From assembly GCA_958450325.1 (NCBI GenBank), contig OY288249.1, positions 60,266,166-60,330,165 of the forward strand: DNA of 64,000 nucleotides, in the 5' to 3' direction. Positions 37,801 through 49,100 of the stretch are shown here, in pieces; within the stretch, counting starts at the first letter, position 1; every line of letters begins with the position of its first letter. Source of the DNA: Agrostemma githago (lineage: Eukaryota; Streptophyta; Magnoliopsida; Caryophyllales; Caryophyllaceae). The notes under the pieces were generated by a model. The model was given only the letters and a program-made list of their open reading frames with translations. It had not been told where the DNA came from and did no database searches. The position numbers and the translations under genes were made by a program.

Positions 37801-38989
37801 TTCCTACAAGGCCGTCTCACTGAGTCCGTTTTTATGTCACAACCCCCCGGGTTCTCTGACCCGTCGTGTCCCACTCATGTGTGCTGTCTCTCGAAGGCCA
37901 TTTACGACCTCAAACAAGCTCCTCGAGCTTGGTATACCGAATTAAGAAACTATCTCGTGTCTGTTGGTTTTCGAGGGTCACTTTCCGACCCGTCTCTTTT
38001 CCTTAAGACTGCCCCGTCCCCTCTTTACCTTCTAGTGTACGTAGATGATATAATCGTCATAGGTCTGTGTCCGTAAACCGTCCAATCATTCATTACTTTA
38101 CTCGCGGCCTGGTTCTCCATCAAGGACCTTGGTCCGATATCTTATTTTCTTGGTGTTGAAGTTCGTCTTACGTCCTATGGCTTACATTTATCACAATCCA
38201 AGTATATTCGCGACTTGCTCGTTTAATACGATATGTCTGAGTCCAACTCATGTCCTACACCCCTAACCCCTGACACTTCCCTCGACTTAGACACCGGTGA
38301 TCCTCTCGTGGATGTCACGCCTTATAGGGCTATCCTCGGGAGTCTCCAGTATCTCTCTTTCACGCGTCCTGATGTCTCATTCTCTGTTAATCGTCTTGCT
38401 CAATTTGTCCAATTGCCTCGCTCCGTTCACTGGCAGGCCTTAAAAAGGCTGCTCTGATATTTAAATGGCACTTCTTCCCATGGGTTACCCATTTTTCGCA
38501 ACACGTCGTCACCTTTGCCCGCATTTAGTGATGCGTCTTGGGCGGGTGACAAACGAGACTACGTCTCCACTCTCCACCACCGACTATGTCGTGTATCTCG
38601 GCCGCAATGCCATTTCGTGGACCTCCAAGAAACAAAAAGGTGTTACTTTATCTACTACTGAAGCTGAGTACCGTGCTGTAGCAGCTACTACGGCTGATAT
38701 TGCTTGGATTACTTCTCTCCTCAGTGAACTCAGTGTTCATGATCCGATTAACTCCGTCATTTACTGTGACAATATCAATACGACGTCCTACGCTGCCAAT
38801 CCTGTATTTCATTCCCGTATGAAGCATATTTCTTTGTCGTATTACTTTGTCCGTTAACGTGTTCAAGATGGCACCCTACGGGTGCAGCATATTCCCGGTG
38901 ATGATCAGATTGCCGACCTTCTCACGAAACCGCTTGGTCGACCCCGATTTGAGCGCTTACATTCCAATATTGGACTTGCTCCTGGCTAG
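34892..38989 (+). pseudogene. copia gag-pol polyprotein, broken
   Basis: Gag starts MSAATGTLPNPNDPN at 34892 and is stopped by TGA at 35147 and TAG near 35247; it continues in frame with the UBN2-type region to about 35630. A knuckle-like CKYCGNRGHYLYSPC lies near 35750, with one extra residue before the last Cys. Protease shows LLDSGTSHH near 35915. The integrase frame (36395-37513) has YSDNGGEY and EHNGFAERRHRHI, with the first Asp in LIFSDLW. RT is split over 37609-38076 (DNAFLQGRL, YVDDIIVIG) and 38233-38457. RNase H (38465-38857) has STTEAEYRAVAAT and an HISLSYYFVR end, followed by the C-terminal DLLTKPLGRPRF. Stops and shifts in nearly every domain make it inactive. Confidence 0.9.
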
Positions 38990-39006
38990 TCCATCTTGCG
39001 GGAGCA

Positions 39007-39237
39007 TATTAAAATATTATTTACTCGTAGAGTAATATTTTTTCTTAAGTATTGTTATCTTTTGTATATTGATCAGGTTGTATATTCTGATTGCTTATCT
39101 TCTGTAACTTATGTAACTAGATATTACTGTAATCTTTTCGTAGGTCTACAACTCTGTAACCCTAGGACTCTGTATTAGTTTAAATACTTTGCACTACATT
39201 TAATACAATTTAAGCCTTCACAAATACGTTTTCTATA
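39007..39237 (+). repeat. copia 3' LTR
   Basis: 231 bases, preceded by a polypurine-like GCGGGAGCA (38998-39006). It differs from the 5' LTR at many positions, so the insertion is old. Confidence 0.85.
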
Positions 39238-39306
39238 TGTAGATATTATTCGTTTACTATTATGCATACTAACTTGGTGTCATTATCAACGTCACTAAAA
39301 ATCGGC

Positions 39307-39335
39307 ATGTGCAACGCACGGGCTTTCCAACTAGT
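39307..39335 (+). mobile_element. Helitron-like 3' end
   Basis: A GTGCAACGCAC hairpin is followed after about ten bases by CTAGT and then T, as in Helitron 3' ends (hairpin, CTRRT, insertion before T). The 5' end was not found; the copia element lies just to its left. Confidence 0.45.
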
Positions 39336-39371
39336 TAAATATTAAATTTGGTCCAAATCTATGGCTATATA

Positions 39372-41287
39372 TCCTCTTTATATTAAAGAAGAGACCATGT
39401 ACAATGACATGGCACAACCTCAATCCTTTATTTTGAAATTAAGGTCTCTCATTCAACCTACTTGAAATAGTATATGCTTTCTACAACTAACTCCTTAATA
39501 AAAAATATTACTTGAAAAGTAACACCAAGAGGGGAATCGAACTCATGATGAAACCCAACAACTTATCCACTATACTATTGACTACTCTAATACTAATTGT
39601 TAAAATTGTATAAACATAATACATGTGGACTATTGTAAAAAGATTTCAGTATATTTGTGAAGATATACGTTTTTAGTATATTGTATATGGAGTAGTATAT
39701 TATGTTTACATTTTTAGAAAAGATTTTCTGAAATACATAAAAATATTTCAATATATTAAAATTATTTTATGAGTTGAATCTAAAATAATCAAAAAAATTT
39801 TATTCTAGAGCATTTCACTATACACGTCAAACAAGTCGAGTAAGACGGATCACGGGTCGGGCCGGAACGGATTGATAAGGTATCGTAAAATTGTTAAAAT
39901 ATTAATATCATATATATGCGAGATAACAATTTAAAATGACAAAAAAAACTACATTAAAATTGTTAATATAGTATTATTATGTAATACGTCTGAAAGTATA
40001 AAATACATTTTTTAATTTAAAATTTCAAAATAATGAAAATATACCACAAAAATGCTTCTGGGACTAAATGGAGCATGCTAAGGCATGCTTGGCCACCATG
40101 TTCACACTTAAAAAAACAGTAATCAAAGCTTCTACCATAAAATGAGGTGTCATACTGTCGGCGTAGTGGATAAGGTTCATGCATATAACCATGCATTATG
40201 CATAAAACAAGGTTCATCTACTTAATTGGTTAGCATATAACGAGATTGGCTAATGCATCGTATACAATTACGTCAAATATGAGTTGGATTATACAGGCCA
40301 CATGTCGGGTTAGGTTTCAATACGGCTAGAAAACAGTTTCAAATGCCTTTTTTTTTTACCTTTTTTAGTAAAAAAAAAAATAGATGCTAAATTTATATTT
40401 ATTTAAATAATATTATTATTATACTGTTTAATTATAATTCATAAAATTAAAATATTAAAATCAAATTTCCAAATTATTTAAAAAATTACTTTACTATTAA
40501 ATGATGAAAAAATTGTACTAAATTGAATATTTGTTTATATTTGTAATTTAAATTATCAAAAGCAGTGTATTATTTTTTGATTATAAATCCAAATCAAATA
40601 CTCCTTCCATTTTAAAATATTTATCCCATTTCTCAATATATGTGAAGAGTATATATATTTTTGAAATGGAGCAAAAATAAAAAAAAATCGGTGAGAGTAT
40701 ATATATAAATATAATTTTAATAAATTTAGTTTGATCCAATGGGCTGGGTCGGTTTCAACCCTAAAATTAACTGGTCATTTTGAGTATTTGATAATGAAAG
40801 CTTTTTCGTTTGCCTTCCTACGAAAATAACTTTCGAAATAACGAAATTCTTTAAATTCACTATTCTTATATTATTACAAGGTAAAGACCTTCGTTGTTAT
40901 ATCATTATATGAATTTCAAATCAAATGACGCAAATAACATTCGTATTGTCATAATCAAGCTACACTTGCAATTTTATGTTCTTACTAACGTTCTATTATA
41001 AAAATGTTCTTTCACAACTCCGTGAAGTGTCAGGGGTGTCACAGTAATTTTCTTTTTCAAGGTTGTGTGTCGGGTTACCTTAAACTATACATACGTAAAC
41101 TAACGTCAGTATGTTGCAAGGACAAACACCTTCTTTTTATTATATGATTTTTTTTATCAAATATCGGTGATATCATTTGTGTTGTCGCTACCGATCTACA
41201 TCGGATATGTTTCAGTATTACTAACTTCCGATTATTTTTGAAAAAAAAGTTCACAACCCCGTTACGTGTCACGGGTATCACACTAGT
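39372..41287 (+). mobile_element. probable non-autonomous Helitron
   Basis: The left end A|TCCTCTTTATATTAAAGAAGAG resembles plant Helitron 5' ends. The right end has an ACCCCGTTACGTGTCACGGGT hairpin region (split: CCCCGT and ACGGGT arms) and CACTAGT|T. There is no terminal inverted repeat or target duplication, as expected. No Rep/helicase ORF is visible in the 1.9 kb. A diverged MITE-like piece (about 40599-40672) lies inside. The pairing of these two ends is an inference. Confidence 0.5.
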
Positions 41288-41407
41288 TAATATATATTTG
41301 AAGCTTTTTTCGAGCGATCTCAATGGTCCCTTTCATCAAAACTCAAATTAGGAAAATATCATAAATAATTAAAAAAACAATTAGAGAATCTTTTAATTAT
41401 TATACTA

Positions 41408-41498
41408 CTTCCTCTGAGTCTGAATGATCTTCCCATTTGTTTAATATATGTGAGGTATATTTTAATCAAAGGGGAAGATCATTCAGACTCGGAGGGAG
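41408..41498. mobile_element. Stowaway-like MITE, short
   Basis: CTTCCTCTGAGTCTGAATG at the left and its near complement at the right (GGGGAAGATC, then GACTCGGAGGGAG) form a long hairpin of 91 bases with TA on both sides. Confidence 0.75.
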
Positions 41499-41559
41499 TA
41501 TATATTTAATCTATTATATTAATGTAATGTTTTACAATTCTTAGGTAAAAACCTTTAGA

Positions 41560-43011
41560 GTTCATTTTTAAAAACTTTATCGTAAAATAAATTGTAAAAA
41601 TGAAATAATTAGATTCGTGATAAAAAATGCTTTCATTAGAGTATAAATTTCATATTATTTGTTTCACATTATGTGATGAATTTATTACATATAACAGTTG
41701 TAAAATTATCCCACATCGACAAATTATAATATGATGATGAAATTCTATATTATAAATAAGAGTAATCATTCGGTCTTCGATATCTACCAAAAGTCTTTTG
41801 AATCTCAAAAAGAGTTCTTAAGACTATAAACCTTAAGTATGTAATTATCCTACATCAAAATATTATGATAAGATGATGAAATTTTATATTATAAATAAGA
41901 GTAATCATTCGGTTTTAAAGACCGACCAAGAAAAACTTTTAAATTATCCCACATCGGAAAATTATAATGGGGTGATGGAATTCTATATTATAAATATTAG
42001 TAATCATTCGGTTTTGAATATCGACGAAAAAATTTTGACTCTTAAAAAAACTTTTAATATATAAGACTAAAAACTTAAAATTATCCACATTGAATAATTA
42101 TAGTGAGGTGATGAAATTCTATATTATAAACAACAGTAATGATGTACGGAGTATTTTTTTGTCTTAAAAAGAGCTGATGGAAGACTATAAACTTAAATAA
42201 ATTATCCCACATCAAAAAATTATGATAAGTTGATGAATTCTATATTATAAATAAGACTAATCATTCGTTCTTAAATATCAATAAAAAAAACTTTTAAGTC
42301 TTAAAAAGTCTTCTAATTAATAGGACTATAAACTTAAGTAAAATAATCTCACATCGTAAAATTATAATTAAGGTGATGAAACTTTATATTATAAATAAGA
42401 GTATCATGTGTTCTTAGATATTAAAAAAATCTTTTGAGTCTTAAAAATATATTAAGACTATAAACTTAAGTAAAACTATTCCACATTCGAAAAATTATAA
42501 AGTTTCATCAAACAAAAAATTGTTGAGTCTTAAAAAAGTTCTTAAAACTATACACTTAAGTAAAAAATTATAATAAGGTGATGAATTTTATATTATTAAT
42601 AAAACTAATAAATTTTTTTCCTTAGACATCAACCAACTTAAGTAATTCTCCCACATCAAAAAATTATGATGAGGTTATGAATTTCTACTAAATAAGAGTA
42701 ATCATTATTTTTAAATATCAACCAACAATATTTTGAGTTTAAAAAGGGTCTTAATAAGACTACAAATTTAAAATTATCCCACATCGAAACAATTAAAATA
42801 AGATACGGTGATGATTCTATATTATAAATAAGACTGCAAATTTTAGTTAAATTACCCTACATCGACAAATTATAATAAGGTGATGAATTTCTATATTGTA
42901 AATAAGATTAATTATTTGTTCTTAGATATCAATCAAAATCTTTTGAGTCTTAAAACACTCTTTAAGACTATAAAATTAACTAATTATCCCACATCAAAAA
43001 ATTATACTCCC
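41560..43011. repeat. diverged tandem array, second block
   Basis: Units of about 130-150 bases match those at 18856-20304. TCCCACATCG occurs exactly at 41709-41718, 41947-41956 and 42777-42786, with near copies at about 42207, 42345, 42646 and 42985. In the two clearest units 32 bases separate the word from TATAAATA. No ORF is supported; short frames starting MKFYIINK and similar are repeat artefacts. Confidence 0.75.
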
Positions 43012-45324
43012 TCCGGTCACTATTTTTGAAGGGTTACAACCCTTAAACCCAAGGATCTGTTATAAGTATTAACCGAAAAGACAAACAATAGAGGGATAAC
43101 GAATATACCTTATTGGCAGCGGAAGAGCGTATTAATAAGAATAATAAGAAATATAATAACCCAGAAGTATATATAATTCCCCACGGACAGAATAAAGCAA
43201 CCCAGATGTGATGCCTCCGTTAGTATCCACACAGGTACGGAACTGCGGTGTATATGCTAGTATAAGGGTTTTGTGAGACGGTCTCACAAATTCTCTCTCT
43301 AATAATATATGGAATAATACTCTGAATTGCCTATTCTGGTTCATCATATGAACCCTTTATATAGGAGAGCTTGAGAGCTAGGTTACTTAACCTAGAAGTT
43401 ATTTCATAACTCAAATTGGTATAATTAGATTATCACAATAATTCTAGTTACCATATAAAAGTTATTTCACAACTAATATTGGTATAATTAGATTATCACA
43501 ATAACTCTAGTTACCATAACTAGATTATTACTATAACTCTAATTACCATAACCCGACAACACAGCTGAGTCGTATTACTACTGACCCGATATATTAATAT
43601 ACCGATATATTAATAATATCCCGCACACATTGTGTGTGACCCAATGGGCCCACTTAAGACTACCAGACATATAACCCATTTATATGTCAACCCGACATCG
43701 ACCTCTAGCAAGGCATATCGGATACATAGACTTAAGCGGGTAAATCCGTAGGACAGTGGACATAACTCCTTCAGTCTCCCACTTGTACATGTTCTCTCAA
43801 GAACGGCATTAAGTCTCTTTGCTACTATTGTCTCCAATTGAGAATGAGGCAAGAAAAAGTGTCATCCTCGCATATCTCAATCTTTTACTCGAATCTCCGA
43901 GTTGACTTGTTAAAAGAGCAGATAGATGACAATCATCCTATCTGAGCGCGGCCATGCATTTGTACAAGTCACACTCTTCGAGTGGCCAAAAAACAATAAA
44001 TTCCTTTCAATAAAGGAAGAGCAAATCCCCTCTCGTCTAACCACATACTATCACATGATCCATGCATGCCCAATAACCATCCATAGCCCCCTTTCACAGC
44101 TGACGAGGAATAGTATCAAAGCATACACATCACATGTACAGAATAGTCAAAGACTCAGGTCGAAAGACCGTACAAGTTCATAACTTGCAAAGAACTTTAC
44201 TGACACTAAGCGAAATCTTAGTAAAATCCTTTTCGGCGGGTCTGTCTAATGAATGTTCCCAACATACACCCGTGTGCCTGGTTTAGTATTTCAATACCTA
44301 TGACTCAAGGAACTTAGTCATCAACCAACTCACACACTAGTCATTTAAAGGTATTCAAATGTCCCAACACAATACCCTGACTAGAGACAAAATAATTACA
44401 TCATCCAAATAGAGTTCCAAGACTAAGTCACGTACTTAGTGATCTATTTCATCAATGTAAATAATTTAGGGACAAAACTCGGTTACATTAACCAAATGAT
44501 AATATGTCATACATATACTAATTATCATAATAACTCCCACTAAACCAAACACCTCTAAAAGTACTAAGACCACTCGCCCATGCGTCTTATACCAATCATA
44601 ACAATATGATCTTTATGTAGAGGAGGTTTCGGGACATACAACATTTGTATCGGTTATTTACAAACATATAATCAATCTACCTTCTCTCAATTAAGGTAAA
44701 CTGTTAGTTTCATAAGCAACAAATTGCTTCATAAACTTTAAAGTTGAGTGTTTGATTCGTAATCAAACGTCTATTTGCTTCAAAAGTAATAGAATACTAA
44801 CTTTAGTTATAATATTAGTCATAAAGTTGTCCTTTGGAACCGTTCCAACACACAACTGCTCATCCCAAACAAAATATACTGAGATTACAATAATTCTCTT
44901 ATCACATCAAGCGCATCTCTTAAATAATTCCCCTTTTGCTTCTTAAGCGCAAAGGAACAATTCTTAGATAGCATTCTAGTGACACTCACCAGATTAGTAT
45001 CTACTCGTCACACGAGCACATAATAAACACATTTCTTGCAAAGTCTCATAGACTAAAGCAACCAAATGTCATTTAGTTAGAGAAGTATGTCACTTACATA
45101 CCAAATTATAATGATAAATGCACTCCCACTAGTCTCTTGTACACACTTTGTCTCTCTTCGTCTCAAAGCAAAACAAACATCTTTGAATTTCCACATTGAG
45201 AATGAAGATACTTGCTCCAGGCTCCAATCAAATCAGAATATTCACATTTGCCTAGCAATTTTAATAATATGAAATTTATACGATGTGTCGCACACACATC
45301 ATATTACATCCCTTTTAAGAAATG

Positions 45325-45362
<38 letters not shown>
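43012..45362. other. probable old retroelement remnant, left part; no gene seen
   Basis: The first bases (CTCCCTCCGGTCACTATTTTTG) look like one end of a broken Stowaway MITE. The rest is AT-rich and without a coding frame. It contains phrases I associate with plant LTR elements (AGTCTCCCACTTGTACATG at about 43773; a TATA-like CCTTTATATAGG at 43354). It continues to the right of Retand-2 at 57526. The family was not identified. Confidence 0.45.

Positions 45363-45367
<5 letters not shown>
45329..45367. repeat. (AT)n microsatellite, target of Retand-2
   Basis: About 19 AT units precede the 5' LTR; a few units follow the 3' LTR (57521-57530). Confidence 0.95.
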
Positions 45368-45371
<4 letters not shown>

Positions 45372-46043
45372 TGGGATGGTCCGCCTGACAATCAACCGCC
45401 TGCCATGCAGGCCCCGGGGGCGATTCCTGTCGAAGAGTCGAAAGACCAGCCCCCAGCAAGAACCAAGAGCAAAGCATGAAAACATTAAATTGGCCGCCAG
45501 CCGCCGAGAGCACCGGCCAATGCAGCCTGCCGGGGCTTGGCAGCCCCACTTAGAGATTGTCCGCCCTGGGGAAATCCCTGGCCGGCAGGGCCGTGAACCC
45601 CAGGGGCCCTCCTGTCATTTTGCCTAAGGTAATTAGGAATGGGTGGATGGGAAGCCGCCACTCGTCACTCTCCCATCCATCCATTCCTCCTTCTCTTCTC
45701 TCTCTTGTGGGAAGGTATAAATACCTCCCCATTTCCCACATGAGGGGGGTTGGATTTTCTCTCTCTAGACTCTTACTCTTAAAACGCCACCTAGTTCCTC
45801 ACGAGCTAGGTTCGTCAAGGCATTTCACGGACTGACTTAGGCATCGGAGAGGGTTCCCTCGGACAACCTCCGAGGCCCTGTGCGTTCATTGTGCAGGGAG
45901 CAGGCCATTTCCGCCGGGAAGGTCCGATCTAGGGAGTGAGAGAAAGGAGAGACCAAGGGAAGTCAAACGATCAGTTGTTCACAATTAACCCAGTTATACA
46001 ACCCGGATCCTAGGCCGGGTAAATTGTTTCCGTGACCGGAACA
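45368..46043 (+). repeat. Retand-2 5' LTR
   Basis: 676 bases, TG...CA. TATAAATA at 45716-45723 is a good core promoter and would start the RNA near 45750. The stretch around 45792-45900 (Leu/Arg-coding in shadow frames) is also conserved in the LTRs of Retand-1 in reverse. Confidence 0.95.
45716..45723 (+). promoter_or_regulatory. TATA box of Retand-2 LTR
   Basis: GGTATAAATACC, also present in the 3' LTR and in the LTRs of Retand-1. Confidence 0.7.
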
Positions 46044-46044
46044 A

Positions 46045-46064
46045 TTTGGCGCCGTCTGTGGGGA
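46045..46064 (+). other. Retand-2 primer binding site
   Basis: TTTGGCGCCGTCTGTGGGGA directly follows the 5' LTR after one base. TGGCGCC at the start pairs with a tRNA ending GGCGCCA. Confidence 0.75.
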
Positions 46065-46132
46065 ACTTACGGTTGTGCTCACGAGTTACCCACTAAAATC
46101 AACCACTCATAACCACAAAATTTAACACAATC

Positions 46133-49100
46133 ATGCCAGAAATCGTTGATGATAGTGCAGGGGGAGGTCCGACGGTCCCGCCGGTGACCCCCCTGTACGG
46201 AATGCCGCTGTCGGAGAGGGTCCCCCCTGCCACAATCCTTGGGGCGGAGGGAACCAATCCCCTCGGCAGATCTAACGTCGCTGCGACACCCGAGCTGGGG
46301 GCACGCCCTGGACGTGCTCTCAACCTGACCCCAGCTCAGATGGCGCAGGCAGCCGCATTCTTCTCTGCAATGCTGGATCAGGAATTCACACCTGAGGACT
46401 TGGTAGGCAGGGTCGCATCGGCTCCTAGGCAACCATCCCCAGTCAGCAGGGACGAGGCCGGGGGCACGAGGCGGACCGCCGCCAGAAACGCTCAGAGAAA
46501 AGCAAGAAGAACGGCCCAGGTATATGCACACGTCCAGAGGCGCATCACCACCGACAAACCAGAACCACCTGTCCAGCAGGCGTTCTCTATTCACACGACA
46601 GAGTCAGCGTCTGGAGGGCAGGGAGGCTTATCTCAAGGATTGCAGGAGCGCATGAGGCCCAGGGAGCCCGTGTCAAAACGCTTAGGGGAAAGGCAGGGTG
46701 GAGTTTTCTCCAGACTAACACCTGCAGTCAAGGAACAGTCAGCCCCTGGCCTATCCCAAAGCTTGCAGTCCAGACTCAACCGAGGGCAACCCCTCGAGTC
46801 CAGATATCATCAGGGTGAAAACCTCTGCCACTCCCAGAGGAAAAGGCCCAGACAGACCTCCTCGGAAACAGGGGATGAAGCAGCTAGCAGGCCACCGCCG
46901 AGGCACCGCTCCCCCAGTACGAGGAAACCAACCCATAAACAATGGGAGTCTCATGGTAACCAGTCTGGGGAAAGCAGGTCACGACTGGTGGGCAGGCCAA
47001 CGAAAACTCCGTTGCACCCCGAGGTACAGGAGTACCCCATCCCAAAAATCAAAATGCCGACCATCAAATTTGACGGGACGACGGACCCTGAAGACCACCT
47101 GGCAGCCTTCGAGAGTCACATGGGCATGTACGATGTAGATGACGCCATCTGGTGCAAGGTTTTTCCTACCACCCTGGTAGGACTTGCGCAAGGTTGGTTC
47201 AGAGATCTCCGCCAGGGGTCAATTAGATTCTTCATAGAACTGGCTGAAGCTTTCCTTGAACAGTATGCTGGAAACAAGAGAAGACGTCTCACCCGCTTTG
47301 ATCTTATGACCTTGAAGCAGAAGAAGGGCGAAAGTGTGAGAGAGTACATGAGAAGGTTCGATCTGTCCTACCAACAGGTTAGAGAGATCGACGATTCCAC
47401 CGCCGCCTACGCCCTGACAATCTCCCTACTTCCAGGGGAAATGAAAAATCAGATGATCAGGGCTCAGCCAGAAAACTTGGCCATGGCCAGAAAAATTGCC
47501 GAGGGGTTCATTCTGCAAGAGGAGTTCCACGGACTGACGGACACCCCAGCAGGCCAAGCAAAGCCTCAAGGGGGACCGCAGGGTGGAAGGGGCAGAGGCG
47601 AACCAGGCAAGCAAAAAGAGGAGGGAGACACTCCCAAGAAAGAACGCCCAGTCTACCAACCCAGATTCGATAGTTACACCGCTCTGAACAAGTCCAGGGC
47701 GGAAATATTCGAACTGGAAAAAGAGACTGCCAAATGGAACCGTCCAAGCAAACCTCGCAGCCCAAAAGGCGACCCAAAGAAATTCTGCACTTTCCATGAC
47801 TGTATTGGCCACACCACTGAAGAGTGCCGCCACCTGAAAGATGAAATTGAGAAATTGATCAGGAACGGATGGTTGGCCAACTATGCTGCTAAAAACAAAT
47901 CTCAGAAGGAAGTGTCTGAGAAGCCCGAGGGGTCAGCGCAGAACCGGATGATAATCCACGTGATTTCAGGGGGCATCGAGGGCCAGCTCAGTCGGAGAAG
48001 TCAGAAAAGACAAATGCGAGAGTTGAGAAATCAAATCTGTTACGCTGAGAAAGAAGGAAGCCCAAAAGGAGTGACACTAAGCATCACCCCTGATGATGCA
48101 GGGCGGGTGATATATCCACACAGTGATCCTCTGGTACTGTCCCTGGAAATCAGCAACCATATTGTGCGAAGATGCATGGTAGACACTGGCGCTTATACCA
48201 ATCTTTTGTACAAGGATGCTTTCGAAAAGATGGGCCTAGAAAAAAGGCATCTGCGGCCTGCTCCCGGATCCCTGTATGGATTCAGTGGAGCCGGCGTGCT
48301 GCCCATGGGCGTCATCGACCTGCCTGTAACCTTCGGGGAAGGCTCCGCAGCCAGAAATGTCAGGGCAACCTTCGTTGTTGTGGACGCAAGGTCTGCCTAT
48401 AATGCCCTGATTGGCAGGGCCACCCTAGATGAAATCGAGGCCGCAATCTCCATCAGAGCTCTCACCATTGCATACGTCACAGACTTCGGGCTGGAAGGAA
48501 AAGTACGTGGGGACCAGGAGTCAGCTAGACAATGCTATTCCGTGGCCCTACAAGAGCATGAGAAGGACAGGAAAGGGAAAAGAAAAGCTGACAGTTCCCC
48601 CTGCAGGGAAGGAGAGGTCCCAATTGAACACCCGATGCCCGACCGCCTGGAACCAGGGGGCGACAGCATGCTGGTGGACTTGGAACCAGGAAGACAGGTC
48701 CTGGTAGGAACGGGTCTGGAGGAGTCCTACCAGGCCGAACTGGTCAAACTTCTGAGAGAAAACAAAGACGTGTTCGCTTATTCCGCAGATGAAATGCCCG
48801 GCGTCGATCCCTCATGCATCGTTCACAAGCTGAACGTAAGCACGGATGCTCGCCCTGTAAAACAGAAAAAGCGAAACATGTCCGCAGAAAAAGACATAGC
48901 CATCAAAGAAGAAATCAACAAGCTCTTGAAAGCAGACTTCATTGAAGTCTGCGACTACCCAGAGTGGCTAGCAAATGTTGTTATGGTCAAAAAGTCGTCT
49001 GGAGCATGGAGAATGTGCGTCGACTTTACGAACCTGAACAAAGCCTGCCCGAAGGACTGCTATCCGCTCCCTCGGATCGATCAGTTGGTAGACGCAACTA

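Larger units (their letters stand above)
34581..39237 (+). mobile_element. Ty1/copia retrotransposon, decayed, with TA...TA LTR ends
   Basis: Short LTRs (34581-34812, 232 bases; 39007-39237, 231 bases) begin TATTA and end TATA. The 5-base duplication TGTAG flanks the element (34576-34580 and 39238-39242). A tRNA-iMet primer site TGGTATCAGAGC follows the 5' LTR. The order gag, protease, integrase, RT, RNase H is that of Ty1/copia. Short LTRs would suit an Ale/Retrofit-like lineage, but this was not tested. Confidence 0.9.

Noticed and set aside
45557..45835. 92-codon ORF in the Retand LTR, repeated at 57034
   Set aside because: It is LTR sequence with promoter elements; repetition is due to the LTR pair, not to gene duplication.
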